Counted from the first letter of the stretch, positions 12,295-19,916 are shown. The stretch: 64,000 nucleotides of DNA from Pseudomonas parasichuanensis (GCF_021601385.1 NZ_BQHO01000001.1:62001-126000); one strand, 5' to 3'. Numbers and translations are program-made. Notes: generated by a model not told the origin, from the sequence alone.

Positions 12295-14034
12295 ATGTTC
12301 GATAACCATAACAAACGGCGACATTTGACCCTGGCCGCACTGCTGGTGCTGGTTGGCCTGCATGGCACGGCCTGGGCCGATCAGTACGAAGACGCGGCCA
12401 AAAAATGGATCGGCAGCGAGTTCAAGCCCTCGACCCTGACCCCGGAGCAGCAGCTGGAAGAACTCAAGTGGTTCATCAAGGCCGCCGAGCCGTTCCGTGG
12501 GATGAAAATCAACGTGGTGTCGGAAACCATCACCACCCACGAGTATGAGTCCAAGGTGCTGGCCAAGGCCTTTACCGAAATCACCGGTATCCAGCTGACC
12601 CACGACCTGCTGCAGGAAGGCGATGTGGTGGAAAAGCTGCAGACGCAGATGCAGTCGGACAAGAACATCTATGACGGCTGGGTCAACGATTCCGACTTGA
12701 TCGGTACGCACTTTCGCTATGGCAAGGTGGAATCCATCACCGACCTGATGGCCAACGAGGGCAAGAACTACACCTCGCCAACGCTGGACCTGAAGGACTT
12801 CATTGGCATTTCCTTCACCACCGCGCCGGACGGCAAGATCTATCAACTGCCTGACCAGCAGTTCGCCAACCTCTACTGGTTCCGCGCCGACTGGTTCGAG
12901 CGCCCGGACCTGAAAGCCAAGTTCAAGGAGAAGTACGGCTACGAGCTGGGTGTGCCGGTGAACTGGTCGGCCTACGAGGACATCGCCAAGTTCTTCAGCG
13001 AGGACGTCAAGGAGATCGACGGCAAGCGGGTCTATGGCCACATGGACTATGGCAAGAAGGATCCGTCGCTGGGCTGGCGCTTCACCGATGCCTGGTTCTC
13101 CATGGCCGGCGGTGGCGACAAGGGCCTGCCCAACGGGCTGCCGGTGGACGAATGGGGCATTCGTGTGGAGGACTGTCATCCGGTGGGCTCCAGCGTCACC
13201 CGCGGCGGCGACACCAATGGCCCGGCGGCGGTATTCGCCACGCAGAAGTACGTGGACTGGATGCGTGCCTACGCGCCCAAGGAGGCCCAGGGCATGACCT
13301 TCTCCGAGGCGGGCCCGGTGCCGGCCCAGGGCAACATCGCCCAGCAGATCTTCTGGTACACCGCCTTTACCGCCGACATGACCAAGCCCGGGCTGCCGGT
13401 GGTCAACGCCGACGGCACGCCGAAGTGGCGCATGGCGCCGTCGCCCAAGGGACCGTACTGGGAGGAGGGGATGAAGCTCGGCTACCAGGACACCGGCTCC
13501 TGGACCTTCTTCAAATCCACCCCCGAGAAGCAGCGGTTGGCGGCCTGGCTGTATGCCCAGTTCGTCACCTCCAAGACCGTGTCGCTGAAGAAGACCGTGG
13601 TCGGCCTGACGCCGATCCGCGAGTCGGACATCAACTCCCAGGCCATGACCGACCTGGCGCCCAAGCTGGGTGGGCTGGTGGAGTTCTATAGAAGCCCAGC
13701 GCGGGTGCAGTGGACGCCCACCGGTACCAACGTGCCGGACTATCCGCGCCTGGCGCAGCTGTGGTGGAGCCATATCGCCGAGGTGGCCAGTGGCGAGAAG
13801 ACCCCGCAGGAGGCGCTGGACGGCCTGGCGCGGGATCAGGACCGCATGATGGAGCGGCTGCAGCGCTCCAACGCGCAGGCCACCTGTGCGCCGAAGCTCA
13901 ACCCCGAGAAGGATGCCCAGTACTGGTTCGACCAGCCCGGGGCGCCGAAGCCCAAGCTGGCCAACGAGAAGCCCAAGGGCGAAACGGTCAGCTACAACGA
14001 ACTGCTCAAGTCGTGGGAGGCGGCGCGCAAGTGA
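12295..14034 (+). CDS. ABC importer solute-binding protein (GlpV-like), long form
   Basis: 579-residue periplasmic binding protein, much longer than the usual 400-430 of sugar-binding proteins. The signal peptide covers about residues 1-28 (LTLAALLVLVGLHGTAWA, then DQYEDAAK). Binding-protein features include INVVSETITTHEYESKV and QTQMQSDKNIYDGWVND. The extended C-terminal half ends in a Lys-rich tail. It is the last gene of the operon, followed by REP elements and a terminator. The ligand is inferred to be glycerol or another polyol from operon structure only. Confidence 0.88.
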   Translation: MFDNHNKRRHLTLAALLVLVGLHGTAWADQYEDAAKKWIGSEFKPSTLTPEQQLEELKWFIKAAEPFRGMKINVVSETITTHEYESKVLAKAFTEITGIQLTHDLLQEGDVVEKLQTQMQSDKNIYDGWVNDSDLIGTHFRYGKVESITDLMANEGKNYTSPTLDLKDFIGISFTTAPDGKIYQLPDQQFANLYWFRADWFERPDLKAKFKEKYGYELGVPVNWSAYEDIAKFFSEDVKEIDGKRVYGHMDYGKKDPSLGWRFTDAWFSMAGGGDKGLPNGLPVDEWGIRVEDCHPVGSSVTRGGDTNGPAAVFATQKYVDWMRAYAPKEAQGMTFSEAGPVPAQGNIAQQIFWYTAFTADMTKPGLPVVNADGTPKWRMAPSPKGPYWEEGMKLGYQDTGSWTFFKSTPEKQRLAAWLYAQFVTSKTVSLKKTVVGLTPIRESDINSQAMTDLAPKLGGLVEFYRSPARVQWTPTGTNVPDYPRLAQLWWSHIAEVASGEKTPQEALDGLARDQDRMMERLQRSNAQATCAPKLNPEKDAQYWFDQPGAPKPKLANEKPKGETVSYNELLKSWEAARK

Positions 14035-14046
14035 TCGGCTGACGAC

Positions 14047-14160
14047 CCTGTGGGCTTCTTCGCGGGTAAATCGCAGCGGCGAACCGCCGCTCCCACAGGC
14101 ATCGCACCAAGCTGAATGTAGCGATGAACCTGTGGGAGCGGGTTTACCCGCGAAGAGGCC
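14047..14160. repeat. REP elements downstream of the binding-protein gene
   Basis: One full REP lies at 14129-14160 (core GGGAGCGGGTTTACCCGCGA). A split or mosaic copy lies at 14047-14100, with half-elements CTTCTTCGCGGGTAAA and CCGCTCCCACAGGC separated by unrelated bases. They are in opposite orientations, the usual arrangement after operons in P. putida. Confidence 0.8.
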
Positions 14161-14187
14161 AGTGCAGCGATTACAAAACCTCCAGGC

Positions 14188-14225
14188 AAAAAAAAACGGC
14201 ACCTGCCAGAGGTGCCGTTTTCGCT
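14188..14225. terminator. Bidirectional rho-independent terminator
   Basis: Hairpin ACGGCACCT-CTGCC-type loop-AGGTGCCGT flanked by an A-run on the left and a T-run on the right. It serves the importer operon and folD, which converge here. Confidence 0.9.
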
Positions 14226-14235
14226 TCACGCCAAC

Positions 14236-15090
14236 TTACTTGTGCAGCTCTTCAGCGGCATACAGCGTGTTTTCCAGCAGGCAGGCACGGGTCATCGGGC
14301 CGACGCCACCCGGTACCGGGGTGATCCAGCCGGCGCGGGGCAGGGCGGTCTCGTAGACCACGTCGCCGACCAGCTTGCCGTCTTCCTGGCGGTTGATACC
14401 GACGTCGATGACGATCGCGCCTTCCTTGACCCACTCACCCTTGACCAGCCCCGGCTTGCCGGCGGCGACCACCAGCAGGTCGGCACGGCCGACGTGGCCG
14501 GCCAGGTCCTTGGTGAAGCGGTGGCAGACGGTGACGGTGCAGCCGGCCAGCAGCAGCTCCATGGCCATTGGGCGGCCAACGATGTTGGACGCGCCGACGA
14601 TGACCGCGTTCATGCCGTACAGGTCCTGGCCGGTGCTTTCCAGCAGGGTGATGATGCCCTTCGGGGTGCACGGGCGCAGCAGCGGGATGCGTTGCGCCAG
14701 GCGGCCGATGTTGTACGGGTGGAAACCGTCGACGTCTTTGTCCGGGCGGATGCGTTCGAGCAGCAGCGAGGCGTCCAGGTGCGCGGGCAGTGGCAACTGC
14801 AGCAGGATGCCGTCGACGGCCGGGTCGTCGTTGAGGCGGTCGATCAGCTCGGTCAGGGCCTGCTGGGTGGTCTCGCTGGGCAGGTCGAAGGCCTGCGAGA
14901 TGAAGCCGACTTCTTCGCAGTCCTTGCGCTTGTGCGAGACATAGACTTGGGAGGCCGGGTCGGTACCGACCAGGATCACTGCCAGGCCTGGCGTGCGAAG
15001 GCCCTGCTGGCGGCGCTCCGCGACACGTTGCGCGATCTGCTTGCGCAGGTTGGCGGCGATCGCCTTGCCATCGATAAGGTGTGCAGTCAT
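14236..15090 (-). CDS. folD: Bifunctional methylenetetrahydrofolate dehydrogenase/cyclohydrolase
   Basis: 284 residues, the normal FolD length. It oxidises methylene-THF with NADP and hydrolyses methenyl-THF to 10-formyl-THF. Seen: [13 protein letters not shown] with the catalytic lysine, [18 protein letters not shown], the nucleotide loop [16 protein letters not shown] and [12 protein letters not shown]. The start at 15090 ([13 protein letters not shown]) matches other pseudomonads. The longer upstream frame is not supported. Confidence 0.96.
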   Translation of the reverse strand: MTAHLIDGKAIAANLRKQIAQRVAERRQQGLRTPGLAVILVGTDPASQVYVSHKRKDCEEVGFISQAFDLPSETTQQALTELIDRLNDDPAVDGILLQLPLPAHLDASLLLERIRPDKDVDGFHPYNIGRLAQRIPLLRPCTPKGIITLLESTGQDLYGMNAVIVGASNIVGRPMAMELLLAGCTVTVCHRFTKDLAGHVGRADLLVVAAGKPGLVKGEWVKEGAIVIDVGINRQEDGKLVGDVVYETALPRAGWITPVPGGVGPMTRACLLENTLYAAEELHK

Positions 15091-15224
15091 AGACGCGTGA
15101 TTAACCATCGAGAAGGAAACATGAAGAAGCGCGCATTCTCGCACGACGCGGCGCAAGGGCAAAGGCGGGTGGTCGGGCAAATCCCCTAACCCCTTCAATA
15201 ATTTAAATTTTTTTCAGAAACATG

Positions 15225-15253
15225 TTGACGACTTTGAGGGTCGGCTATAAGAT
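15225..15253 (+). promoter_or_regulatory. Promoter of the tRNA cluster
   Basis: TTGACG and TAAGAT are separated by 17 bases (an overlapping TATAAG also exists at 15 bases). They are followed by a GC-rich discriminator (TCGCCGC) typical of stringently controlled stable-RNA promoters. About 90 bases of leader precede tRNA-Arg. The rest of 15091-15346 shows no gene. Confidence 0.6.
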
Positions 15254-15346
15254 TCGCCGCACTTGTCGGGCACTGCCTGGCACGGGTTGGCAAAGTCGGA
15301 CAGAATAAGCGGTTTGTTGGCTTGTTAAGTTTGACTGAAAGCTTAA

Positions 15347-15423
15347 GCGCCCGTAGCTCAGCTGGATAGAGCATCCGCCTTCTAAGCGGATGGTCGCAGG
15401 TTCGAGTCCTGCCGGGTGCGCCA
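15347..15423 (+). tRNA. tRNA-Arg (anticodon TCT)
   Basis: 77 nt with encoded CCA. The acceptor arms GCGCCCG/CGGGTGC pair with one G-U. The anticodon stem TCCGC/GCGGA encloses loop CTTCTAA, giving anticodon TCT. The T arm contains GGTTCGAGTCC. It is first of the Arg-His-Leu-His cluster. Confidence 0.98.
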
Positions 15424-15456
15424 TTAGGCCTGGGCAAGTAAGCAGTAGCGCAATAT

Positions 15457-15533
15457 GGTGGGCGTAGCTCAGTTGGTAGAGCGCCGGATTGTGATTCCGG
15501 TTGTCGTGGGTTCGATTCCCATCGTCCACCCCA
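15457..15533 (+). tRNA. tRNA-His (anticodon GTG), copy 1
   Basis: 77 nt including the G at position -1 (15457) diagnostic of tRNA-His, which pairs with C73. The anticodon loop is TTGTGAT with stem CCGGA/TCCGG, and CCA is encoded. The gene body is identical to the copy at 21983-22059. Confidence 0.98.
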
Positions 15534-15542
15534 TATTCGGCA

Positions 15543-15579
15543 GAGGCGCCAGGATTGAATGATCAGGCGCCTTTGTTTT
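15543..15579 (+). terminator. Hairpin with T-run between tRNA-His and tRNA-Leu
   Basis: GGCGCC (15545-15550) pairs with GGCGCC (15566-15571), followed by TTTGTTTT. A related hairpin follows the second tRNA-His at 22069-22106. It may partly terminate transcription or help processing. Confidence 0.6.
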
Positions 15580-15590
15580 AAGCGTTTCAT

Positions 15591-15675
15591 GCGGACGTGG
15601 TGAAATTGGTAGACACACTGGATTTAGGTTCCAGCGGCGCAAGCTGTAAGAGTTCGAGTCTCTTCGTCCGCACCA
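15591..15675 (+). tRNA. tRNA-Leu (anticodon TAG), integration target
   Basis: 85-nt class II tRNA with a long variable arm. Acceptor arms GCGGACG/CGTCCGC are followed by encoded ACCA. Anticodon stem CTGGA/TCCAG encloses loop TTTAGGT. Its 3' 55 bases are repeated at 21893-21947, so the integrated element has restored an intact tRNA here. Confidence 0.98.
15621..15675 (+). repeat. attL: 3' part of tRNA-Leu, 55-bp direct repeat
   Basis: Identical over 55 bases to 21893-21947, from the anticodon loop to the final CCA. Bases on both sides differ between the copies, which defines the core limits. This is the classical attachment-site arrangement of a tyrosine integrase using a tRNA 3' end. Confidence 0.95.
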
Positions 15676-15683
15676 CGAATTAG

Positions 15684-15741
15684 AAAAAATCTCCCCGAAT
15701 TCCTGAAAGCCACACGGCTCAAGGGTTCGGGGATTTTTTTC
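15684..15741. terminator. Terminator downstream of tRNA-Leu
   Basis: CCCCGAA (15693-15699) pairs with TTCGGGG (15726-15732). The hairpin is flanked by an A-run and a T7 run, and a small inner stem GCC/GGC lies in the loop. It ends the tRNA transcript just inside the left end of the element. Confidence 0.8.
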
Positions 15742-15750
15742 GCCTATCAC

Positions 15751-15780
15751 TTGCACGAATGATACCTTTTCACCTATAAT
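15751..15780 (+). promoter_or_regulatory. Host-type promoter at the left end of the prophage
   Basis: TTGCAC, an 18-base spacer and a perfect TATAAT, reading into the element towards the RNA polymerase fragment. In the intact phage it would be an early promoter for gene 1. The 540-base stretch 15676-16215 otherwise holds a terminator, GGGACAC repeats and no convincing gene. Confidence 0.7.
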
Positions 15781-15805
15781 CGCCTTCTCAGCAAAGAGAG
15801 CAAAA

Positions 15806-15823
15806 GGGACACTTTTGGGACAC
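15806..15823 (+). promoter_or_regulatory. Two GGGACAC repeats near attL (candidate integrase arm sites)
   Basis: GGGACAC at 15806-15812 and 15817-15823, 11 bases apart, about 130-150 bases inside attL. The same heptamer is repeated near attR at 21687-21823. Direct repeats inside both ends of an integrated element are typical of integrase arm-binding sites. Confidence 0.55.
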
Positions 15824-16215
15824 AAAGGCCCTTTTTGACCTCTTCTGAGCCCCTCATCCACTGAATCCCTAACTGACCGTTCGTCGGACTTTACCGGCTG
15901 ACACTGGCCCCTTTTGACCGGGGAAAATCCAGTGCGGGAGAGTGCTGCCCGCGTGAAGTCATGGGACCACATTATGGCTGCCAGTTTCTGCCTGGAGGGG
16001 GTAGCTACGCCTGATGGTTCTCTCGTATGAGACTGACTCATTGACGAGACATTCCCGCTTAGGGAGGGCCATCCGGGCCGCGCCAGGGCGCTGTGGGAGA
16101 CCACATCCAGAGTCGCGGACCCACAATTGGATTCCTTAGCGATGCCCTCTGAGATGACCCTTAGAGACATCCTTAGAAATGATTACTTAATGATGATTAC
16201 TAAGAGATTCCCTTT

Positions 16216-16670
16216 ATGACTACCTCTATGACTCCTCTAGTTGGCCGCCTGGATGGTGAAGACCTCATCGCCACCCAAGTTCGTCTGGAAGAGGAGATGA
16301 CCCAGCGCGGTGTGAGCCGTTTCCAGCGCAACGTAGAGGCCGCCCGCAGGATGGGCGCTGAGGATGGCACCGAGTACGGCTCCATCATCGTCTCCGGCCG
16401 CATGAAGGCGCTCGCTGAGGCCATCAAGGCGTGGATGGATGAGTCTGAGGCCGGTGTGTCGTCCCGCTGGGGCAGCGCATACAAGCTCCTCCGGGGCTAC
16501 GATGCGGATGTCCTAGCCTACCTGACCCTCAAGCACACCCTGGCTGGCATCTCGCAGCCCCGCACGCTCCAACATGTGTCCGTCTCAATCGCTCAGTCCG
16601 TGGAAGACGAAATGCGCCTGTCCGGCATCCGCGACAAGGAGCGCAAGAAGTACGACCAACTGGTAGACCA
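16216..16670 (+). pseudogene. T7-type RNA polymerase, N-terminal fragment
   Basis: About 150 residues align by eye with residues roughly 30-160 of T7 RNA polymerase. Conserved stretches include LAYLTLKHTLAG (T7 VAYITIKTTLAC), SIAQSVEDEMR (T7 AIGRAIEDEAR) and RIRD-like GIRDKERKKYD. The similarity stops near residue 150, and the remaining 50 residues of the frame are out-of-frame reading of the next fragment. The family is about 880 residues, so palm and catalytic residues are gone and no polymerase activity is possible. The start could be ATG 16216 or 16228; neither has a strong ribosome-binding site. Confidence 0.88.
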
Positions 16671-16950
16671 CCTTGAACAACACGCTGGTCCAGATCGCTC
16701 AGACCGGGAACAAGTCCCTGGTGGACGCGCTCCTGGCTCAGAAGCTGTCATCCGGTGCCACTGTGGCGTCCACGCTGGGCGGCACCACCGCTGCCGAAGT
16801 GAGCCTCCACGCGCAGAGCATGGATGACCAGAACCAGCGCAAGCGTGTGGATGATGAGATTCGCCCGTTCTTGACCCAAGCGGATGCCGGTGAACTGGAC
16901 CAGAAGGGCTTCAATGACTGGGCGCGGAAGAACGAACGGTGGGTCACAGC
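16667..16950 (+). pseudogene. Unidentified phage gene fragment between the polymerase and terminase remnants
   Basis: Frame 2 opens directly after a stop at 16664-16666, with TTLNNTLVQIAQTGNKSLVD, and runs through ATVASTLGGTTAAEV and a charged helical stretch to NERWVTAS near 16950. It has no recognisable start of its own and lies between two truncated late/early phage genes. I read it as an internal piece of another deleted phage gene, perhaps a virion protein. I could not identify it. Confidence 0.5.
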
Positions 16951-17325
16951 CAGCACCTGGAACCCGTCCTCACGCAGCACCGTCTCATCGTGGACCAGAA
17001 GCTGATTGAGCGGGACTTTGAGTCGGCGCAGGCAGACATCAAGTACAGCTTGTTCTACCAGCTCACGCGCCTCACACGCGACCGTGGGGCCCTGTCACAT
17101 GATGACCGGCTCGATGCCCTGGCGATGGCCGTGGCGTACTGGGTAGACCACATGGCTCGGGACAACGACAAGGCTGTCCAGGAGATGCGGACCAAGAACA
17201 TGGACGCTGAATTGAAGAAGTTCATGGGCCACGTACTGGGCCGACCTCAGCGCGCCAAGGCCGCTATCGCGAAGCACCTCCAAATGATTTTGCTGCAAAA
17301 ATTTGAGAGCCCACCTCGAAATTGA
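16951..17325 (+). pseudogene. T7-like terminase large subunit (gp19), C-terminal fragment
   Basis: About 120 residues matching the end of T7 gp19: HLEPVLTQHRLIVDQ (T7 ...LMQQHRLVVNE), DIKYSLFYQLTRLTRDRG (T7 VRYSLFYQMTRITREKG) and ALSHDDRLDALAMAV (T7 ALAHDDRLDALALGI). The last motif holds the terminase nuclease aspartates. The ATPase domain is missing. The family is about 580 residues. It confirms that the element derives from an autographivirus. Confidence 0.88.
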
Positions 17326-17684
17326 TAGGCCGCGACTACCCCCGGTGCCCCCAACGAGCGGCCAGAATCCGCCCTCTGAGGAGCCTCCGGGCAGGCCCAG
17401 CGGCATCCAATGTGTCCCTGAATGTGTCCCACATGGCCGGAAACACCAGTAAACACAGGGCCTGTCACCGGATTAAGAATCCCGCGCTCCACCTTCTCAG
17501 CCTCACAGGCGGCCATCACCGGCCCTTTGTGGGGCTTTTTTGGGCCCTCAGCGGCAAATTCTGAGCGTGTGGACGTTCGGCTATCTGTTTTTTGTGTGGC
17601 CGCCACCATCCGTCACTGATTCACCCATGATCCAGATGGCTGCTCATAATGATTCCATCGTCGCGCTGCCTTAAGGAAAAGCAC
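17326..17684. other. Gene-free stretch at the former phage genome ends (DTR junction region)
   Basis: The 359 bases between the terminase 3' end and the first early gene correspond to where a circularised T7-like genome joins its right and left ends. They hold two GTGTCCC heptamers (17412 and 17424, reverse of the GGGACAC repeats), GC-rich inverted repeats around 17515-17548 with a T6 run (possible terminator), and no convincing gene. No second copy of a terminal repeat is visible, as expected for an integrated copy. Confidence 0.45.
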
Positions 17685-18161
17685 ATGACCACTTTGAAGG
17701 AGTCGCTCAGCCGGAGCCCGGCAACTGAGTATTACTTTGCGGACCTTTATGACGACCTGGGCGTTTGGAGCGAAGGGTTCAGCTCACAGCCACCTCTGGC
17801 CTGCATGGCTTATGGTTACGCTCGCCGTATCGCTGCGCAGGCGCTCTACGCTCAGGGCATGTTCCTGCATACCGATGTGGAGTCAGTCGGCACCGTGCTT
17901 CTCAAGCTGCGGCAGATGACTGACCAAACCGTCGAATTCCAAGAGGCTGCGTTTGCTCAGGCCATGGAAGTGTTGGCGTATCACCCTGAATCTGACCTGG
18001 CATTCGTTAACACTTTGTCCCACTGGTACAACGCACTCATCGCTAACGGCGCGCCAGAGCGGCAGGAGCCACGCTCCGACATGGAGCTGTTTGGGCTCAT
18101 GGCAGGGCATCGTTGCGCCATGGAGCAGCAGGAGGGCAACCCTAAAAGGTCTCTCCACTGA
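17685..18161 (+). CDS. Hypothetical phage early protein (158 aa)
   Basis: Starts at ATG 17685 behind AAGGAAA and has no recognised family. The N-terminal MTTLKESLSRSPATEYYFADLY is followed by a mostly helical, moderately acidic chain with several aromatic residues and no signal peptide or membrane segment. It is the first intact gene after the terminase scar and is followed by a terminator. The position suggests a left-end early gene, a class that often acts against host functions. That role is inference only. Confidence 0.7.
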   Translation: MTTLKESLSRSPATEYYFADLYDDLGVWSEGFSSQPPLACMAYGYARRIAAQALYAQGMFLHTDVESVGTVLLKLRQMTDQTVEFQEAAFAQAMEVLAYHPESDLAFVNTLSHWYNALIANGAPERQEPRSDMELFGLMAGHRCAMEQQEGNPKRSLH

Positions 18162-18169
18162 TACTATTG

Positions 18170-18251
18170 CACAAATGATAATTATCCGTTAAGGTGACGG
18201 CTTCGGCCCTGTTGCGGGCCTTTTTCTGAACTCATCATTATCATTTGTGGG
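18170..18251. promoter_or_regulatory. Perfect 13-bp inverted repeat flanking an intergenic terminator
   Basis: CACAAATGATAAT at 18170-18182 and its exact reverse complement at 18237-18249 bracket the terminator at 18205-18225. The core CACAAATG or CATTTGTG recurs at 19169, 20074 and (one mismatch) 20202. Likely a repressor or activator site shared across the element. Confidence 0.5.
18205..18225 (+). terminator. Rho-independent terminator after the 158-aa gene
   Basis: GGCCC-TGTTGC-GGGCC followed by five T, 44 bases after the stop of the preceding gene. Confidence 0.85.
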
Positions 18252-18272
18252 AACATAGCGAGGATGGAAGTA

Positions 18273-18428
18273 ATGACCTATTCCGAAAGCTGGCCGGAGA
18301 CCGTGACAAGGGCCGAAGTGGTTTGCGAACTGCGCAAGCACGACCTGGAAATCAGCGAACTCATCGCGGACCTGGGCGACCTGGACGAGTACGACTCTGA
18401 GGAAGTGCTGGGATGGATGGGCTACTGA
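18273..18428 (+). CDS. Small acidic phage protein (51 aa)
   Basis: Starts at ATG 18273, eight bases after AGGA; an ATG at 18264 is also in frame. The product (MTYSESWPETVTRAEVV... ending LGWMGY) is strongly acidic, with a run LIADLGDLDEYDSEEV. Its stop overlaps the next start (TGATG). Very acidic small early proteins of phages are often nucleic-acid mimics or inhibitors of host enzymes, but no family is recognised. Confidence 0.7.
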   Translation: MTYSESWPETVTRAEVVCELRKHDLEISELIADLGDLDEYDSEEVLGWMGY

Positions 18429-18664
18429 TGACTACCACACTCGCACTGCACAAGCTGAAAGCCGCTGACATCACCGCCGAAGGCGTCCAGGTGGACTACA
18501 AGGGCCACCGCTACACCGTGGCGCTGCTGGACTGCTGGCGTGGGCCGTATCAAGTCACCGGCCACGTTCTGGACCCGTTCGCGCATCCGTGCGGCTCCGT
18601 CTCGGATGTCCGGGAGTGGATCAAGGTGAGCGTAGGGGCAGCCGAAGAGGAGGGCCGCGCATGA
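18428..18664 (+). CDS. Hypothetical phage protein (78 aa)
   Basis: Starts inside the stop of the previous gene. Sequence includes TLALHKLKAADITAEGVQ and VDYKGHRYTVALLDCWRGP, then a region ending in acidic VGAAEEEGRA. No membrane segment. Unknown function. Second gene of a four-gene overlapping early operon. Confidence 0.72.
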   Translation: MTTTLALHKLKAADITAEGVQVDYKGHRYTVALLDCWRGPYQVTGHVLDPFAHPCGSVSDVREWIKVSVGAAEEEGRA

Positions 18665-18777
18665 CCATCCAGAGCAGCGGGAAGGCGTTTCGCCTGGCCT
18701 ATCAACTGAGCAAGAGAACTCCGGGCGTGCGCTTGGGGCGTGATTCGAAGGGCTGGCATGTGAAGGTGAAACGATGA
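18661..18777 (+). CDS. Very small basic phage protein (38 aa)
   Basis: ATGA overlap with both neighbours (starts at 18661, ends at 18777). The product is basic: MTIQSSGKAFRLAYQLSKRT then GVRLGRDSKGWHVKVKR. The tight coupling on both sides supports it as real despite its size. Unknown function; nucleic-acid binding is possible from charge only. Confidence 0.65.
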   Translation: MTIQSSGKAFRLAYQLSKRTPGVRLGRDSKGWHVKVKR

Positions 18778-19034
18778 ACGAAGCAATGATGCGCGCAGCG
18801 CTGGGACTCACAGAGCGCAGCACACCACGCAAGCGGGCCACAGTGGAGAACCCGAACGCATCCAAGGGCATCCTGGTGACGCTCAGTGTGCGCGGCAAGC
18901 ATGGCGGGCTGCCCAAGCCATTCGAATTCCTGAGCAAGTCCATTTCGCGGCTAGCGGCTGAGGTGGACGCCAAGAAGGCCGCCAGGGCCAAGGGCTGGAC
19001 CGTGTGGGCAGTCTTGGAGGTCGCCCAAGCGTAG
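18774..19034 (+). CDS. Hypothetical phage protein (86 aa)
   Basis: Last gene of the overlapping operon (ATGA with the 38-aa gene). Basic N-terminal half (ERSTPRKRATVENPNASKG) and a helical C-terminus rich in Ala and Lys (AAEVDAKKAARAKGW). Unknown family. A strong terminator follows at 19052-19075. Confidence 0.72.
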   Translation: MNEAMMRAALGLTERSTPRKRATVENPNASKGILVTLSVRGKHGGLPKPFEFLSKSISRLAAEVDAKKAARAKGWTVWAVLEVAQA

Positions 19035-19051
19035 CGCCACAAACACACCTC

Positions 19052-19075
19052 AAGGGGCCCAATCGGGCCCTTTTT
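19052..19075 (+). terminator. Rho-independent terminator of the small-gene operon
   Basis: GGGGCCC-AATC-GGGCCC followed by five T. Confidence 0.9.
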
Positions 19076-19163
19076 CGCGTCTGTACGTTGATTCTGGAGA
19101 ATTCGCAGGGGCTCAGCCCGTCAGAATCCGCGTAGAAGCGCGTCATAAATACGAAGAGGCATC

Positions 19164-19218
19164 ATTTCCACAAATGGAAATAAATCACTTGCATGGGGTA
19201 TCGTTACCACATACGATA
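19164..19218 (+). promoter_or_regulatory. ardA promoter with two palindromic operator-like sequences
   Basis: TTGCAT (19189-19194), a 17-base spacer and TACGAT (19212-19217). An inverted repeat TATCGT-N8-ACGATA (19199-19218) covers spacer and -10. A second palindrome ATTTCC-N6-GGAAAT (19164-19181), containing CACAAATGG, lies just upstream. The layout suggests a repressible early promoter about 50 bases before ardA. Confidence 0.6.
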
Positions 19219-19271
19219 TATTCACACGGTCGGAAATGACCAAGAGCACACGCACTACCTGGAGCGACACA

Positions 19272-19856
19272 ATGAAGATGTACGCAGCCTGCCTGGCCTC
19301 CTACAACAACGGCCACCTACACGGCCGATGGTTCGACCTGGAGGACTACGCGGACGCGGACGAGCTGATACAGGCCATTGCGGTCTACGTCCTGCGCACC
19401 AGCCCATACCCTAACGTCACTGTTACCTGCCCAGCGTGCAGCGGTAAGAAGCCCGAGCAGTTCTTCTGCATGTGCTGCGATAAGACCGGCCAGGTGGCTT
19501 CGGCAGAGGAATGGGCTGCACACGATTGGGATGGTGAGGGCTTGGCGACCTTTGGCGAATACCCGGACCTACAGCGTGTCTTGAACCATGTGGAAATGGT
19601 CGAGATGCACGGCGAAGCCTGGGCAGCCTTCACTGCCTATCATGGCGATTCTGTTACAGAAGATGAGTTCCAGGCCGCCTACCGGGGCCATTACGACAGC
19701 GAAAAAGCCTTCGCAGAGGAGTGGTGCTGCGAGCTTCACGGCCTGAAAGGAGATGAATCTTTCTTTAACTGGATCGACTGGCAGCAGGCTTGGGACTGCG
19801 ATCTGTCCCACACATTCGTCTATCAGGACGGCTACGTGTTCCATAGCTCCTGGTAA
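19272..19856 (+). CDS. ardA: ArdA-family antirestriction protein with a Cys4 insertion
   Basis: 194 residues. ArdA proteins are elongated, acidic mimics of bent B-DNA that block type I restriction enzymes. Seen: the N-terminal YAACLASYNNGHLHGRWFDL, EEWAAHDWDGEGLATFGEY, and the acidic repeats of the middle and C-terminal domains. The start is ATG 19272 after GGAG. Between the usual first and second parts there is an insertion with CPAC (Cys 53, 56) and CMCC (Cys 66, 68, 69) that looks like a small zinc-binding knuckle and is absent from the ArdA proteins I recall. It has its own promoter and terminator. Confidence 0.88.
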   Translation: MKMYAACLASYNNGHLHGRWFDLEDYADADELIQAIAVYVLRTSPYPNVTVTCPACSGKKPEQFFCMCCDKTGQVASAEEWAAHDWDGEGLATFGEYPDLQRVLNHVEMVEMHGEAWAAFTAYHGDSVTEDEFQAAYRGHYDSEKAFAEEWCCELHGLKGDESFFNWIDWQQAWDCDLSHTFVYQDGYVFHSSW

Positions 19857-19889
19857 TTGTGACGAACTCCTCAAAATCGTTTCAGCGCT

Positions 19890-19916
19890 GCCCTCGGGAA
19901 CTACCGGGGGCTTTTT
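19890..19916 (+). terminator. Rho-independent terminator after ardA
   Basis: GCCCTCGG-GAACTA-CCGGGGGC (one G-U pair) followed by five T. Confidence 0.85.

Noticed and set aside
16030-16110. Possible phage-type promoter CGCTTAGGGAGGG near 16060
   Set aside because: Only the initiating GGGAG part resembles T7 promoters; upstream bases match poorly and there is no second copy.
15195-16170. Minus-strand open frames of 131, 94 and 233 residues over the tRNA cluster
   Set aside because: They are antisense readings of tRNA-Arg, tRNA-His and tRNA-Leu plus the terminator (peptides such as WGGRWESNPRQPESQ are typical tRNA antisense artefacts).
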